A DNA stretch of 64,000 bases from NCBI RefSeq assembly GCF_017830045.1, contig NZ_JAEDXU010000015.1, forward strand, positions 25,227-89,226, given 5' to 3'. Below, one piece after another: positions 55,801 to 63,598 of this stretch (positions within the stretch are counted from its first letter, which is position 1; every line of letters starts with the position of its first letter). The DNA comes from Enterococcus larvae. Lineage in GTDB: Bacteria > Bacillota > Bacilli > Lactobacillales > Enterococcaceae. Under the pieces are notes generated by a model. That model saw only the letters and a list, made by a program, of their open reading frames with translations, was not told the DNA's origin and made no database searches. A program made the translations under genes and the position numbers.

Positions 55801-58111
55801 TCCCGTTCGCATCATTTGTCTTTGTTTGAAGCACAGCTCCTTGATCATCCACTAACTCAAATTCGAACTGATCGGCTGCTAATGTTTTACCAATCAAACT
55901 CTTTGTTGCTTCCAAACTAATACTCGTTGCCTTTTTCTTATTATAAATAGTAAACTGGAAGCCTTTGGTATCTGTTACTTTGATTTCAAAGACACCCTCT
56001 GACGATAAACCCGCTTGATTTTCAATAATCATTCTTGGGTTATACTGATCCAGACCTGATACTTCTTTTAGCTTATATTTCCCAATTGCCAAATTTTCAA
56101 AGGTTACTTTCCCATTTGAATCAGTAGTCTTTTGTTCCACTTCAGCACCTTCGACATCCCCATCATATTTCACAACTGAAAATACAACATTAGGAAGATT
56201 GGCTAACGAATCTTGGTCTTTTTTGACAATTTCTACAGTCCCTTTTGGAATTGTTCCATCGCCGCCACCGTCTATTTTCTCAAACTGAACATCCTTAACA
56301 CCTGATTCAGCATTACCATTTTCAAAGTAGAGAGCAGCATCATTATCAAATGATTCTTGATCTAAATGATCATCATCTACCTTAGTAACAATATTCACTA
56401 AGAATCCAACAATTCCCGTGTCTTGACTGGCATCAAAAAGTCGTTCAAATGCAGCTAAGGTATTTTCCTTATTGGCTGTTGGCAGAGTAACATTTGAATC
56501 ATATACATCACTGACTCTTTGAAGTGCAGCAGCTTTTGAAGAACCAAAGCTCAAGCTGTTTGCTGTATCGGCAGCGTTTGTTACAGGGAAATTCCCTAAG
56601 TTCATGATCACAGTCTGTTTTCCGGAACTATCGATAAAAATAGTATAGGTCCCCGGAGTTGACGCTTTGACAGCATCATAGCTTTGCTCATAGGTTGCAG
56701 ATGGAGAAACTTGAGTAAGTCCAAGTTCAAAGGCATGAACCTGTTTTGCGTAAAGCTTAGTTGAATCCGCTGCATCAACCATTAAAACAGGGATTTGCAG
56801 GCTAATTGAAGTAACCTCCAAGCCTTCTTCAAGCGCATCAACTAAAATAGTATTTTCAAATTTATTGACCAGTGCCTCTCCTTTATACGCTCGCATCAGA
56901 TCATCATAGTTTGTGACGATCCTCCAACTGATTGAGTTCTCATTCGCTCTTTGTGAGCCTTCCTTACTCAGCTTTTTATACGTATTAGGTCCAACTTCGT
57001 AAAGAGGTGTTTCCCCGATTTCAAAATTCGGCAATGGAATCGTACCGATTTCAACCAGTTCACCCGCTTCTTTTGTTTCATTCAACGAGCCTTGGAAAAC
57101 AAGGTAGCCATTAGTAATTGATGTGATATTATTTGTATTTAATACGTCATTAAACTCTATTCTCAATTTCGAATGATCTCCTGATGCATTCAATCGATAT
57201 TGTCCAACATTGTAAGAAACACCATCTACAGTTACATTCAAAGCAACTGGTGCAGTTGGCGCAAATTTGAAAATAGACGGTAGATCGATTTCGATATAGT
57301 CACCTGCAACAACAGCTAAGGAGTTCAGCATCTCCCAATTGATTGTCAATCGAATGATATCGCCAACTTGTGCACTATCACCATCCATGATTTCCACCCA
57401 GCCGGCACTTGTATTTTTCTCTAATTTGACTGCTGTTACATCAAGTAAACTGCTGATATCCATACCTGCTCTTGTCAATCTGGAAGCTTGAATATCATTG
57501 TTTTCTTCTGTCAGCTCTTCCAACGGATAGTCATCTTGATACTCCTCTTCGCCAATTGCTTCTTCTTGCTCTGCAGAGGCTTCATAATACAGCATTGATA
57601 ACACATTGTTCCCAAAATCCACGATTTCTTCTGCTGCATCATTTGCTGCAGTCATTGCTTCCAGTTCAAGATCGCTTTCGTAAAATTCAAGCGACTCACT
57701 ATCCGGCGTCACGCCATCCTCTAAAAATTGATAATTCTGCTTCAATGTCAGGTAGAGCAGATTATCGTTTACGTGATACGTTCCATACTCATTTGCCAAT
57801 TCCCCCTGAGTATTTTGAAACATCAGATTTTCAGGAAGCTTATAAATAAGAGTTGTTCCTTCTTCAATTGGGCTCGCCTCACTAATCCGCCAATGAAGCT
57901 TCGCCTTTATTTTACTGCCGTGTTCAATTCTGTTTTCTTCCGTAACCTCGTGATTTTCTTCACTTGTGAAAGTAACAGCACTAACTACAATGTCTACAGT
58001 ATCTGATGAATGGATCGTTTCTGCTATCGCCTGAATTGGCAATAGATTTAGAATTACACTTAGCAATGCAATGATTACACCAAACTTGTTTAACAAATAT
58101 TTTTTCTCCAC
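52868..58111 (-). CDS. LPXTG surface protein with seven 111-residue isopeptide-type repeats
   Basis: 1747 residues. Signal peptide about 1-30 (ending LLPIQAIAE); residues 31-720 are an adhesin-like region with paired Ig-like modules and one Cna-B/SpaA module (PKGTVEIVKKDQDSLANLPNVVFSV, about 610-720); about 727-1504 are seven tandem 111-residue units like streptococcal pilin isopeptide-linkage (Spy0128/FctA) domains, each with Lys in TKVLTGK, Glu in HEYTIREK and Asn in QFENQY for the predicted Lys-Asn bond; then two Cna-B modules (GKIHLKKIDDKTGATLAGAEFEL and GVVLTKVDSATQKVLKGAEFEL). The C-terminus has LPSTG (1696) and LPKTG (1712), a hydrophobic helix and RKRKA. Exported and sortase-anchored; probably a stalk with an N-terminal binding head. 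No sortase gene nearby. The gene directly follows the 117-residue protein. Confidence 0.93.
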   Translation of the reverse strand: MEKKYLLNKFGVIIALLSVILNLLPIQAIAETIHSSDTVDIVVSAVTFTSEENHEVTEENRIEHGSKIKAKLHWRISEASPIEEGTTLIYKLPENLMFQNTQGELANEYGTYHVNDNLLYLTLKQNYQFLEDGVTPDSESLEFYESDLELEAMTAANDAAEEIVDFGNNVLSMLYYEASAEQEEAIGEEEYQDDYPLEELTEENNDIQASRLTRAGMDISSLLDVTAVKLEKNTSAGWVEIMDGDSAQVGDIIRLTINWEMLNSLAVVAGDYIEIDLPSIFKFAPTAPVALNVTVDGVSYNVGQYRLNASGDHSKLRIEFNDVLNTNNITSITNGYLVFQGSLNETKEAGELVEIGTIPLPNFEIGETPLYEVGPNTYKKLSKEGSQRANENSISWRIVTNYDDLMRAYKGEALVNKFENTILVDALEEGLEVTSISLQIPVLMVDAADSTKLYAKQVHAFELGLTQVSPSATYEQSYDAVKASTPGTYTIFIDSSGKQTVIMNLGNFPVTNAADTANSLSFGSSKAAALQRVSDVYDSNVTLPTANKENTLAAFERLFDASQDTGIVGFLVNIVTKVDDDHLDQESFDNDAALYFENGNAESGVKDVQFEKIDGGGDGTIPKGTVEIVKKDQDSLANLPNVVFSVVKYDGDVEGAEVEQKTTDSNGKVTFENLAIGKYKLKEVSGLDQYNPRMIIENQAGLSSEGVFEIKVTDTKGFQFTIYNKKKATSISLEATKSLIGKTLAADQFEFELVDDQGAVLQTKTNDANGNIYFDAIAYTAEGVHEYTIREKAGNVDTITYDPTTYQATVTVEDKSGQLEATVVYSDIVQFENQYTPKAGSAVLEGTKVLTGKTLVANQFEFELVDDQGVVLQTKTNDANGNIHFDAIAYTAEGVHEYTIREKVGTDNTITYDPATYQATVTVEDKSGQLEATIVYSDVVQFENQYEPKAGSAVLEGTKVLTGKALTAGEFEFELVDDQGAVLQTKTNDANGNIYFDAIAYTAEGVHEYTIREKAGNVDTITYDPTTYQATVTVEDKGGQLEATIVYSDVMQFENEYTPKAGSAVLEGTKVLTGKTLVAGEFEFELVDDQGAVLQTKTNNANGNIYFDAIAYTAEGVHEYTIREKAGSVDTIAYDPTTYQATVTVEDKGGQLEATIVYSDVVQFENQYEPKAGSAVLEGTKVLIGKALTAGEFEFELVDDQGVVLQTKSNDANGNIYFDAIAYTAEGVHEYTIREKAGSVNTITYDPATYQATVTVEDKGGQLETTTVYSDVVQFENQYEPKAGSAVLEGTKVLTGKTLVAGEFEFELVDDQGAVLQTKTNDANGNIYFDAIAYTAEGVHEYTIREKAGNVDTITYDPTTYQATVTVEDKGGQLEATIVYSDVVQFENQYEPKAGSAVLEGTKVLTGKALTAGEFEFELVDDQGTVLQTKTNDANGNIYFDAIAYTVEGVHEYTIREKAGNVDTITYDPTTYQATVTVEDKGGQLEATVVYSDIVQFENEYTPLPSGKIHLKKIDDKTGATLAGAEFELQYPNSDVVEGYETIITDANGEATIENLEAGSYQIVETKAPIGYVIDTTPITFEVTEESTDGQTLTKKNKLEEKGVVLTKVDSATQKVLKGAEFELRDEKSNVIKEKLITDENGLIYLGDLEPGNYQFVETKAPQGYQIDTTPVTFSIVADSHSIVAVVKENKAIKTLPSTGNSSGSTAKNSGLPKTGSEYRKQLEYLGILCLFLMLLLTVNNYRKRKA
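53597..55930 (-). repeat. Seven tandem 333-bp coding repeats in the adhesin gene
   Basis: Seven in-frame copies of 333 bp. From copy 3 to copy 7 the units alternate between GKALTAGEF and GKTLVAGEF types, which suggests expansion by a two-unit (666-bp) block. The outermost copies are the most diverged. Such repeats invite recombination and copy-number change. Confidence 0.9.
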
Positions 58112-58465
58112 TTAAGTAATCTCCCTTTTATTTTTCAGTCTTGTTCCAAAAAGGACTGTCCCGCTCTTTTTAGCCAAGTACTTCGGCAATACTACTGAGT
58201 CCTCTCCTTCTGGTAAATAAGCATTTTCTTCTAATAACGTGATCTTATCCTCTATGTTTCTAAATATCTTCCTCTTAAGATCATCTTCACTATGATTTGA
58301 AATAACTAAAGTATTATCAGAGTCATCTGCACTTATATACTGAGTATTTTTTTTCATACGATATTCCTGCTGCAGCAGCAACGGACTTCTATTAAGATAT
58401 AAAAAACCAGTTGGGGAAAACAGACTTACTGCAATTACCAGGTATTTCCAATTTTTTTTATTCAT
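58112..58465 (-). CDS. Small membrane-anchored protein between regulator and adhesin (117 aa)
   Basis: MNKKNWKYLVIAVSLFSPTGFLYLNRS gives one N-terminal membrane segment (about 7-24) without lipobox; the remaining 90 residues are polar (SEDDLKRKIFRNIEDKITLLEENAYLPEGE) and end in basic residues. I do not recognise the family. The start overlaps the Mga-like gene by 8 bases and the stop abuts the adhesin start, so all three are one operon. A role in adhesin export or regulation is only inference. Confidence 0.7.
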   Translation of the reverse strand: MNKKNWKYLVIAVSLFSPTGFLYLNRSPLLLQQEYRMKKNTQYISADDSDNTLVISNHSEDDLKRKIFRNIEDKITLLEENAYLPEGEDSVVLPKYLAKKSGTVLFGTRLKNKREIT

Positions 58466-59894
58466 GGTCTACTCCTCTGACCTTTAGTAATAGTTCTCCA
58501 AACTCTTCCCAATCATCTGGGGTTGGAGGACGTTTCCAAATCATTTGTTCACAAATCAGTTCCTCTAAGGCAAAATCAGAAAGGTAGATCTGTGTCATGG
58601 AACTTATGCTTTCTTCATACACAATGTGCATGCTTTTCAGTGTTAACAGCATCATACGAATATAGTCGTTATAGCTTTTACCGTGAGAAAAGTCGATACA
58701 CACATAAATCGGTTCTTCCAACTCTTCTACAGGTATCTTAGTGATTAGGAAGAAAAGATAATCATAATATAGCTTGTTCTTCTCCTGTGTACTTTCAAAC
58801 AGTGCATCGTCTAAATTTCCTATAAACGTTCGTACAAACTGCTCAAACCTTGGGTTGACCTCCTGAAAGTATTTAAGCTGTACCTTTAAAATGAAAGAGG
58901 ATTCTCTAAAATGATAGACAAGCCACCTTCTGTTGATCATGGTTAAACCATCTGCTAATTCCTGATAGTTCGTCAATTTTTGAAAATTCGAGTTGAACTG
59001 TTTAGACAGCTTGGTCAGCAGTTCCATCGTTATTCGCTTTACGTCCTTTTCACTTTCCAAATTTAAGTATTCTTCTACAGAAGTAGGCTCAATCTCTTCT
59101 AATCCTAAAAATAAAAAGAAATAGGAAATCTCTTTTTCACAGCTTCCTCTGGAAAGAGAAAAGTTTGTTACCATGATCCTCATTAAGTATTCCTTCAATG
59201 TATTGTCCTTCATTCTTGTATACTCTTCTTTAACAAGATGACCATGACTGATTCGAGTCAACCAGACATTGATGAAAAACGTTAGCTTATGTTCTTTTGT
59301 TTTTGGTATTGAGACATTTTGATAGTTTACTAAAAAATCAATGATCTCTTTTGTCATTTTGGAAATTTCTACTGAAAAAGGATTACTGATGCCATTGAAC
59401 ACATCATAGTAAAAACCAAAAACAAAACTTCGCAAGCGAAATTCAGAGCCAATCACTTGATTTTTATTTAACTTAAAATTCTCTTCACTCAAAAGTTTTT
59501 TTACATACTTTTGGTATTTATAGGCTAGTGATCTGCTGACAGGCAGCTGCTCCAGCTGTGTTTCCACCCCCATTTCCTTTGTTATGAAGCTATGAAACAT
59601 GAAAAAGTAAGGACTTTTTTCTAAATAGTACAGCCTCATCTTTTTCAAAAGTAAATTAGTTATTCCACTCAGGTGAATTTCGCCCGTTGGCTCAACTATT
59701 ATAGAGGATTTTTCTTCAACTAGCAGTAAGGTATCCTGCAAAGCTTCCAGATTTTTCTCAGCCTTGTACTTGGAAAGCTCCAATATTTCGCAAATTTGAT
59801 CTACAGAACAAAATGTAGATTTTCTTGCTTCAAGAATTTGCAGCATGTACAGCTGATATCGCTCTTCTTCCATAAGTAAATCATTAGGACTCAT
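58458..59894 (-). CDS. Mga-like helix-turn-helix regulator
   Basis: 478 residues. N-terminal winged-helix part (YMLQILEARKSTFCSVDQICEILELSKYKAEKNLEALQ, about 15-55), a second HTH (LEQLPVSRSLAYKYQKYVKKLL, about 115-137) and long PRD-like helical modules, the layout of Mga/AtxA virulence regulators. GGGGAAG precedes the ATG. First gene of the operon with the adhesin, so it is the likely activator of its own locus. Confidence 0.85.
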   Translation of the reverse strand: MSPNDLLMEEERYQLYMLQILEARKSTFCSVDQICEILELSKYKAEKNLEALQDTLLLVEEKSSIIVEPTGEIHLSGITNLLLKKMRLYYLEKSPYFFMFHSFITKEMGVETQLEQLPVSRSLAYKYQKYVKKLLSEENFKLNKNQVIGSEFRLRSFVFGFYYDVFNGISNPFSVEISKMTKEIIDFLVNYQNVSIPKTKEHKLTFFINVWLTRISHGHLVKEEYTRMKDNTLKEYLMRIMVTNFSLSRGSCEKEISYFFLFLGLEEIEPTSVEEYLNLESEKDVKRITMELLTKLSKQFNSNFQKLTNYQELADGLTMINRRWLVYHFRESSFILKVQLKYFQEVNPRFEQFVRTFIGNLDDALFESTQEKNKLYYDYLFFLITKIPVEELEEPIYVCIDFSHGKSYNDYIRMMLLTLKSMHIVYEESISSMTQIYLSDFALEELICEQMIWKRPPTPDDWEEFGELLLKVRGVDHE

Positions 59895-60546
59895 TCTACT
59901 TCCCCTTTACCTACCATTTTGACTATGGCATAACTTCATAACAGTAGTATTTACTATTCTAAAATTATCCCATTACTACTATTAAAATTGAAGTAACCCT
60001 CGTCTCCATTTTTTTTACTTATTTAAAAAAATCGAGACATTCAGATGAATAAGATATAAAATTTTATTCATTATGCTATTTTAAAATTAGCATATAGATA
60101 TTACCCTCCAACAGGAATGAAGAATAAAAATATTGATACCATGTATCAATTAGAAAAAATATTGATATTTTTTCTAAATATTCCTTCCAATCCTTCAAAA
60201 GAAATATCCAGTTCTCCCTTCTTTTTCTTCCAAATAATTTATATTTTTTTCAAATCTATGTATAATGAATCGTAAATTTTCCTTTCATTAGATACTCAGC
60301 TATATTTCCCCCTCTTTTTTACAGAGTAAACCTAATACATTAAATATTATTCTCAGATTTAAATTAAATAATAAATAAAAAAATACCAACACTAAAACTT
60401 TACAGGAAAAACTGATACCAATCAATCCGTACTCAATCAACATTGCTTCAAATGATGTAAGATTATTGATCAAAAACCAGTAGCTTTCTTGATTCTTTTA
60501 ATTTTTCCTCCATATTACGGTGCTGCTGCATAAAGAATTCCAATTT
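59895..60546. other. AT-rich control region upstream of the Mga-like operon
   Basis: About 650 very AT-rich bases without a coding frame I trust. Holds two palindromes side by side: TTGATACCATGTATCAA (60133-60149) and TAGAAAAAATA-TTGA-TATTTTTTCTA (60151-60176, perfect 11-bp arms). They lie about 240-280 bases before the Mga-like start and could be operator or hairpin signals. Confidence 0.5.
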
Positions 60547-60582
60547 TAAAAGGGTGCAGCATAATCTTGCCGCACCCTTTTA
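60547..60582 (-). terminator. Terminator of the patatin-like gene
   Basis: AAAGGGTGCGGC pairs with GCTGCACCCTTTT on the minus strand, directly after the stop codon. Confidence 0.88.
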
Positions 60583-60589
60583 GCTGATT

Positions 60590-61447
60590 CTATTTTTGAA
60601 CTAAGTAAGCAACCATTTGCTTCAGTTGTTGATCTGTCACTATCTTTCCATGCTCATACAACGCCTCTAGCTTTCTCTTGTCCTTTTCTACTCTGGAAAC
60701 ATCTACTGGATGCTCCGGACGAAAAACAAACAATCGCCCCTCTCTTTCCAGACGATTGATCTCCTCCAGCTCTTCATTATAACGTTGAGGACGTGTAATA
60801 AAGGCGTTCACAAATTCTGGATATTTCCGGTAATATCGTGCTGCAAGCTTATTAACCCGCTGACTGTTCTCAGGCTTTCTATACGCAATATCCTGTGTCA
60901 GAACAACAACGATCTTTTTATACCCAAGATCGATTGCCCGCTGGTAAGGGATCGATGAACTGATTCCTCCATCAAGATAAGGATGCTCATCTACTTTACG
61001 TATCTTAGAAACAAGCGGCATACTGGCAGATGCCTTAACTGCTTCAAACTGATCATTGTCGCGCATCTTTCTAAAATAATCGCTTTTTCCAGTTAAACAA
61101 TTTGTCGCACCAATCTCGAACATTTGCTCAGAAGACAGATATGTCTCGTAATCAAATGGGATATAGGTCTCAGAGATTGGACCAAAAAGAAAATCAAAGT
61201 TGAAAATCCCTCCGTGGAAAAAAAGATTTCTCATCCCAATATAGCGTTTATCATGCAGGAACTGAAGATTCGTTTCAGCAGTTCGACCTACTTGCTTAGA
61301 TAAATAGTTGACTCCACAAAGTGCTCCTCCTGAGACGCCATTTACATATTCAAACTCAATCTCATTTTGAATGAATCGATCCAATATCCCGCTGGTAAAG
61401 AGAACACGCAATGCTCCACCTTCCAAAATCAATGCTGCTTTTTCCAT
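60590..61447 (-). CDS. Patatin-like phospholipase family protein
   Basis: 285 residues of the RssA/YchK-type patatin family (serine-aspartate lipid acyl hydrolase). The oxyanion loop LEGGALRVLFTSG is at 8-20, the nucleophile Ser39 in GVSGG (37-41) and the dyad aspartate Asp159 in YLDGGISSS. AGGGAGG precedes the start. No signal peptide, so it acts inside the cell or at the inner membrane face. Substrate unknown. Confidence 0.9.
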   Translation of the reverse strand: MEKAALILEGGALRVLFTSGILDRFIQNEIEFEYVNGVSGGALCGVNYLSKQVGRTAETNLQFLHDKRYIGMRNLFFHGGIFNFDFLFGPISETYIPFDYETYLSSEQMFEIGATNCLTGKSDYFRKMRDNDQFEAVKASASMPLVSKIRKVDEHPYLDGGISSSIPYQRAIDLGYKKIVVVLTQDIAYRKPENSQRVNKLAARYYRKYPEFVNAFITRPQRYNEELEEINRLEREGRLFVFRPEHPVDVSRVEKDKRKLEALYEHGKIVTDQQLKQMVAYLVQK

Positions 61448-61869
61448 AAAATACCTCCCTTAGCCACTCGTTTATAAGTAAAATTATAGCACAAAGTACT
61501 TAATCAATTACAAATAAACCATTTAGCAGCAAAAGCGGGGGATGATATATTCTTATTCTTTATTCTCATCAAGTGTTAGTCATGCATCGATATTCTATCA
61601 AATAGAAAAAAGTTTCCATTCATTCTTTCCCATCTCTTCTAATTTGTAGTTTTCCAATACCATACTCTAAATAAGCTTTTTTAGGAGATCGTTTAGATGC
61701 CGCATAGCAGTTGATACTTGTTGGAAATAAGCAGATAGCGGTTGAAACATTTACATTTACCTAATTGACTATCCTCAAGCCGCTTAAATACAAGTTAGTA
61801 ATATAAAAGAAACATCAATCTATTTTTCTTAATTTAATAGATTAGCTAAGTATTTCCATATCTTTATTC
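61448..61869. other. Intergenic region upstream of the patatin-like gene
   Basis: About 420 AT-rich bases. Apart from the presumed promoter of the patatin-like gene near 61480-61510 I see nothing recognisable. Confidence 0.4.
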
Positions 61870-61973
61870 CAAAACAAAAAAAGATCTATCAGACAATCGA
61901 AAATGTTGATAGATCAATACTACCGGTGGCCGAGGTCAAACTAGGACGCCCTCGCAGGCACTGGATTTTAAGA
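61870..61973 (-). pseudogene. Degenerate copy of tRNA-Leu 3' half and its terminator
   Basis: About 80 percent identical over some 100 bases to 62520-62622: it repeats the terminator hairpin (CTATCA...TTGATAG), then the 3' acceptor, T arm, variable arm and anticodon loop of tRNA-Leu(CAA), and breaks off at the anticodon. Acceptor and T-stem pairings are damaged (GTCAAACTAGG in place of GTCGAACCGGC). Same orientation as the intact gene. Confidence 0.85.
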
Positions 61974-62001
61974 CTATAAAATACAATTAACTTTTTCAAT
62001 T

Positions 62002-62451
62002 TTAATCATTAAAATTCTCTTCAATCATCCTTTCTTTAAAGTGGTTACTTATCTCAATAGAAATATTATCTGTAGGTATATTCAGTTCCCAATTAATATC
62101 GTAGTCATCTCTGGAAGGTCCTATATCACAAAAAATGCGCAACTTATACTCATTATCAAAAACGATTTCTAAATCATATTGAGGGCTCAAATAAACATTT
62201 TTCACTTTTCTTCCTTTAAGAACCGGACTCTTTTCACCTATCAAACCATTGGGACTATCATTACTCTCTGTTGGTAAAACAGTATCTGAAGAGGTAACAA
62301 TCACCTTTTTCCCTTGCTCAATGCGCCAAGAACACCAAATAAATATATAAGATGTATCTTCAAACTCCAATACCAATGTTGAACCTGCACCACCACCAGC
62401 CGTACTTTTAACTACAGTTTGAGCTACCAGTCTCTTTATTTTATTTTCCAT
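62002..62451 (-). CDS. Orphan 149-residue protein, immunity-like
   Basis: I do not recognise a named family. The pattern of alternating short beta strands (STLVLEFEDTSYIFIWCSWRIEQGKKVIVTSSD ... VYLSPQYDLEIVFDNEYKLRIFCD) and acidic C-terminus is common in small immunity proteins of polymorphic toxins. GGAGGATATAGCA precedes the ATG. The start overlaps the end of a 24-codon remnant that reads as a protein C-terminus, the usual toxin-immunity arrangement, but here the toxin body is missing. The gene lies between the degenerate and intact copies of the tRNA-Leu 3' region. Confidence 0.7.
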   Translation of the reverse strand: MENKIKRLVAQTVVKSTAGGGAGSTLVLEFEDTSYIFIWCSWRIEQGKKVIVTSSDTVLPTESNDSPNGLIGEKSPVLKGRKVKNVYLSPQYDLEIVFDNEYKLRIFCDIGPSRDDYDINWELNIPTDNISIEISNHFKERMIEENFND

Positions 62452-62515
62452 TTGCTATATCCTCCGCAATTTCTAAGATTTCTTGATAACTAAAGCCTTG
62501 TCCCGTTATTTCATC
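62441..62515 (-). pseudogene. C-terminal remnant of a lost gene upstream of the 149-aa gene
   Basis: After an in-frame TGA (62516-62518) the frame reads to a TAA at 62441-62443, ending GFSYQEILEIAEDIANGK, and overlaps the ATG of the next gene by 11 bases. The fragment looks like a genuine coding tail: amphipathic and in the expected frame. Its 5' side is cut exactly where homology to the tRNA-Leu terminator region begins. Confidence 0.55.
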
Positions 62516-62524
62516 TCACAGAAA

Positions 62525-62563
62525 ACAAAAAAATCTATCAAACGTCCGAAAACGTTGATAGAT
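62525..62563 (-). terminator. Terminator of the rRNA-tRNA operon
   Basis: ATCTATCAACGTT / AACG..TTGATAGAT hairpin followed by TTTTTTTG on the minus strand, just after the last tRNA. Confidence 0.88.
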
Positions 62564-62569
62564 CAATGA

Positions 62570-62653
62570 TACCGGCGGCCGGGGTCGAACCGGCACGCCC
62601 TCGCGGGCACTGGATTTTGAGTCCAGCGCGTCTGCCAATTCCGCCACGCCGGC
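62570..62653 (-). tRNA. tRNA-Leu (anticodon CAA)
   Basis: Acceptor GCCGGCG / CGCCGGT; anticodon stem CTGGA / TCCAG around CTCAAAA gives CAA. Long variable arm. Last gene of the rRNA-tRNA operon; its 3' half is duplicated at 61870-61973. Confidence 0.96.
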
Positions 62654-62678
62654 ATGTCATAAATTTTTAATTATTGCA

Positions 62679-62749
<71 letters not shown>

Positions 62750-62758
62750 ATAATTAAA

Positions 62759-62830
62759 CTGGGGTAGCTGGATTCGAACCAACGAGTGACGGAGTCAAAG
62801 TCCGTTGCCTTACCGCTTGGCTATACCCCA
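62759..62830 (-). tRNA. tRNA-Gln (anticodon TTG)
   Basis: Acceptor TGGGGTA / TACCCCA; anticodon stem CGGA / TCCG with loop CTTTGAC gives TTG. Confidence 0.95.
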
Positions 62831-62859
62831 AGTACCTAAACCTCTTTTTCAAAAGGTAA

Positions 62860-62934
62860 GGGCGAACGACGGGAATCGAACCCGCGAGTGCCGGAGCCAC
62901 AATCCGGTGCGTTAACCACTTCGCCACGATCGCC
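62860..62934 (-). tRNA. tRNA-His (anticodon GTG)
   Basis: Anticodon stem CCGGA / TCCGG around TTGTGGC gives GTG; GGCGATCG acceptor with an extra pair to C73, as usual for tRNA-His. Confidence 0.95.
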
Positions 62935-62958
62935 ATAAAACTTATTAAATTAAAATGG

Positions 62959-63029
62959 CAGGGGTAGCAGGAATTGAACCCACACTAACGGTTTTGGAGA
63001 CCGCTGTTCTACCTTTAAACTATACCCCT
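62959..63029 (-). tRNA. tRNA-Trp (anticodon CCA)
   Basis: Acceptor AGGGGTA / TACCCCT; anticodon stem GCGGT / ACCGT around CTCCAAA gives CCA. Confidence 0.95.
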
Positions 63030-63032
63030 AAA

Positions 63033-63113
63033 TGGAGGAAAGTGGATTCGAACCACTGAACCCTAAGGAACGGATTTACAGTCCGTCGCGTTTAGCCACT
63101 TCGCTATTCCTCC
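63033..63113 (-). tRNA. tRNA-Tyr (anticodon GTA)
   Basis: Anticodon loop CTGTAAA gives GTA; long variable arm as in bacterial tRNA-Tyr; acceptor GGAGGAA / TTCCTCC. Confidence 0.95.
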
Positions 63114-63117
63114 ATAA

Positions 63118-63190
63118 TGGCGCAAGACAGAATCGAACTGCCGACACACGGAGCTTCAATCCGTTGCTCTACCAACTGAGCTACTGCGCC
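63118..63190 (-). tRNA. tRNA-Phe (anticodon GAA)
   Basis: Acceptor GGCGCAG / TTGCGCC (one wobble pair); anticodon loop TTGAAGC gives GAA. Confidence 0.95.
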
Positions 63191-63212
63191 AAATGATATA
63201 TAATGTTACTAA

Positions 63213-63285
63213 CGGTCCCGACGGGAATCGAACCCGCGATCTCCTGCGTGACAGGCAGGCATGTTAACCCCTACACCACGGAACC
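63213..63285 (-). tRNA. tRNA-Asp (anticodon GTC)
   Basis: Acceptor GGTTCCG / CGGGACC; anticodon stem CTGC / GCAG with loop CTGTCAC gives GTC. Confidence 0.95.
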
Positions 63286-63290
63286 AGTTA

Positions 63291-63363
63291 TGGAGGTTAA
63301 CGGGATCGAACCGCTGACCCCCTGCTTGTAAGGCAGGTGCTCTCCCAGCTGAGCTAAACCTCC
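63291..63363 (-). tRNA. tRNA-Val (anticodon TAC)
   Basis: Acceptor GGAGGTT / AACCTCC; anticodon loop CTTACAA gives TAC. Confidence 0.95.
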
Positions 63364-63379
63364 AACGAATATTCTCAAA

Positions 63380-63451
63380 TGACCCGTACGGGATTCGAAC
63401 CCGTGTTACCGCCGTGAAAGGGCGGTGTCTTAACCACTTGACCAACGGGCC
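63380..63451 (-). tRNA. tRNA-Glu (anticodon TTC)
   Basis: Acceptor GGCCCGT / ACGGGTC; anticodon loop CTTTCAC gives TTC. Confidence 0.95.
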
Positions 63452-63459
63452 AGCAAAAA

Positions 63460-63548
63460 CGGAGAGTAAGGGATTCGAACCCTTGAGACAGCGTTAGCCG
63501 TCTACATGATTTCCAATCATGCTCCTTCGGCCACTCGGACAACTCTCC
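63460..63548 (-). tRNA. tRNA-Ser (anticodon GGA)
   Basis: Acceptor GGAGAGT / ACTCTCC; anticodon stem CATGA / TCATG around TTGGAAA gives GGA; long variable arm. Confidence 0.95.
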
Positions 63549-63598
63549 AGAGTTGAAAAGAAGCACTCTAATTACTCTACACTTTCCTGAAAAAGGAA

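Noticed and set aside
53582..55920. Series of plus-strand open frames of 60-180 codons
   Set aside because: They are antisense shadows of the adhesin repeats, recurring every 333 bp with the same composition.
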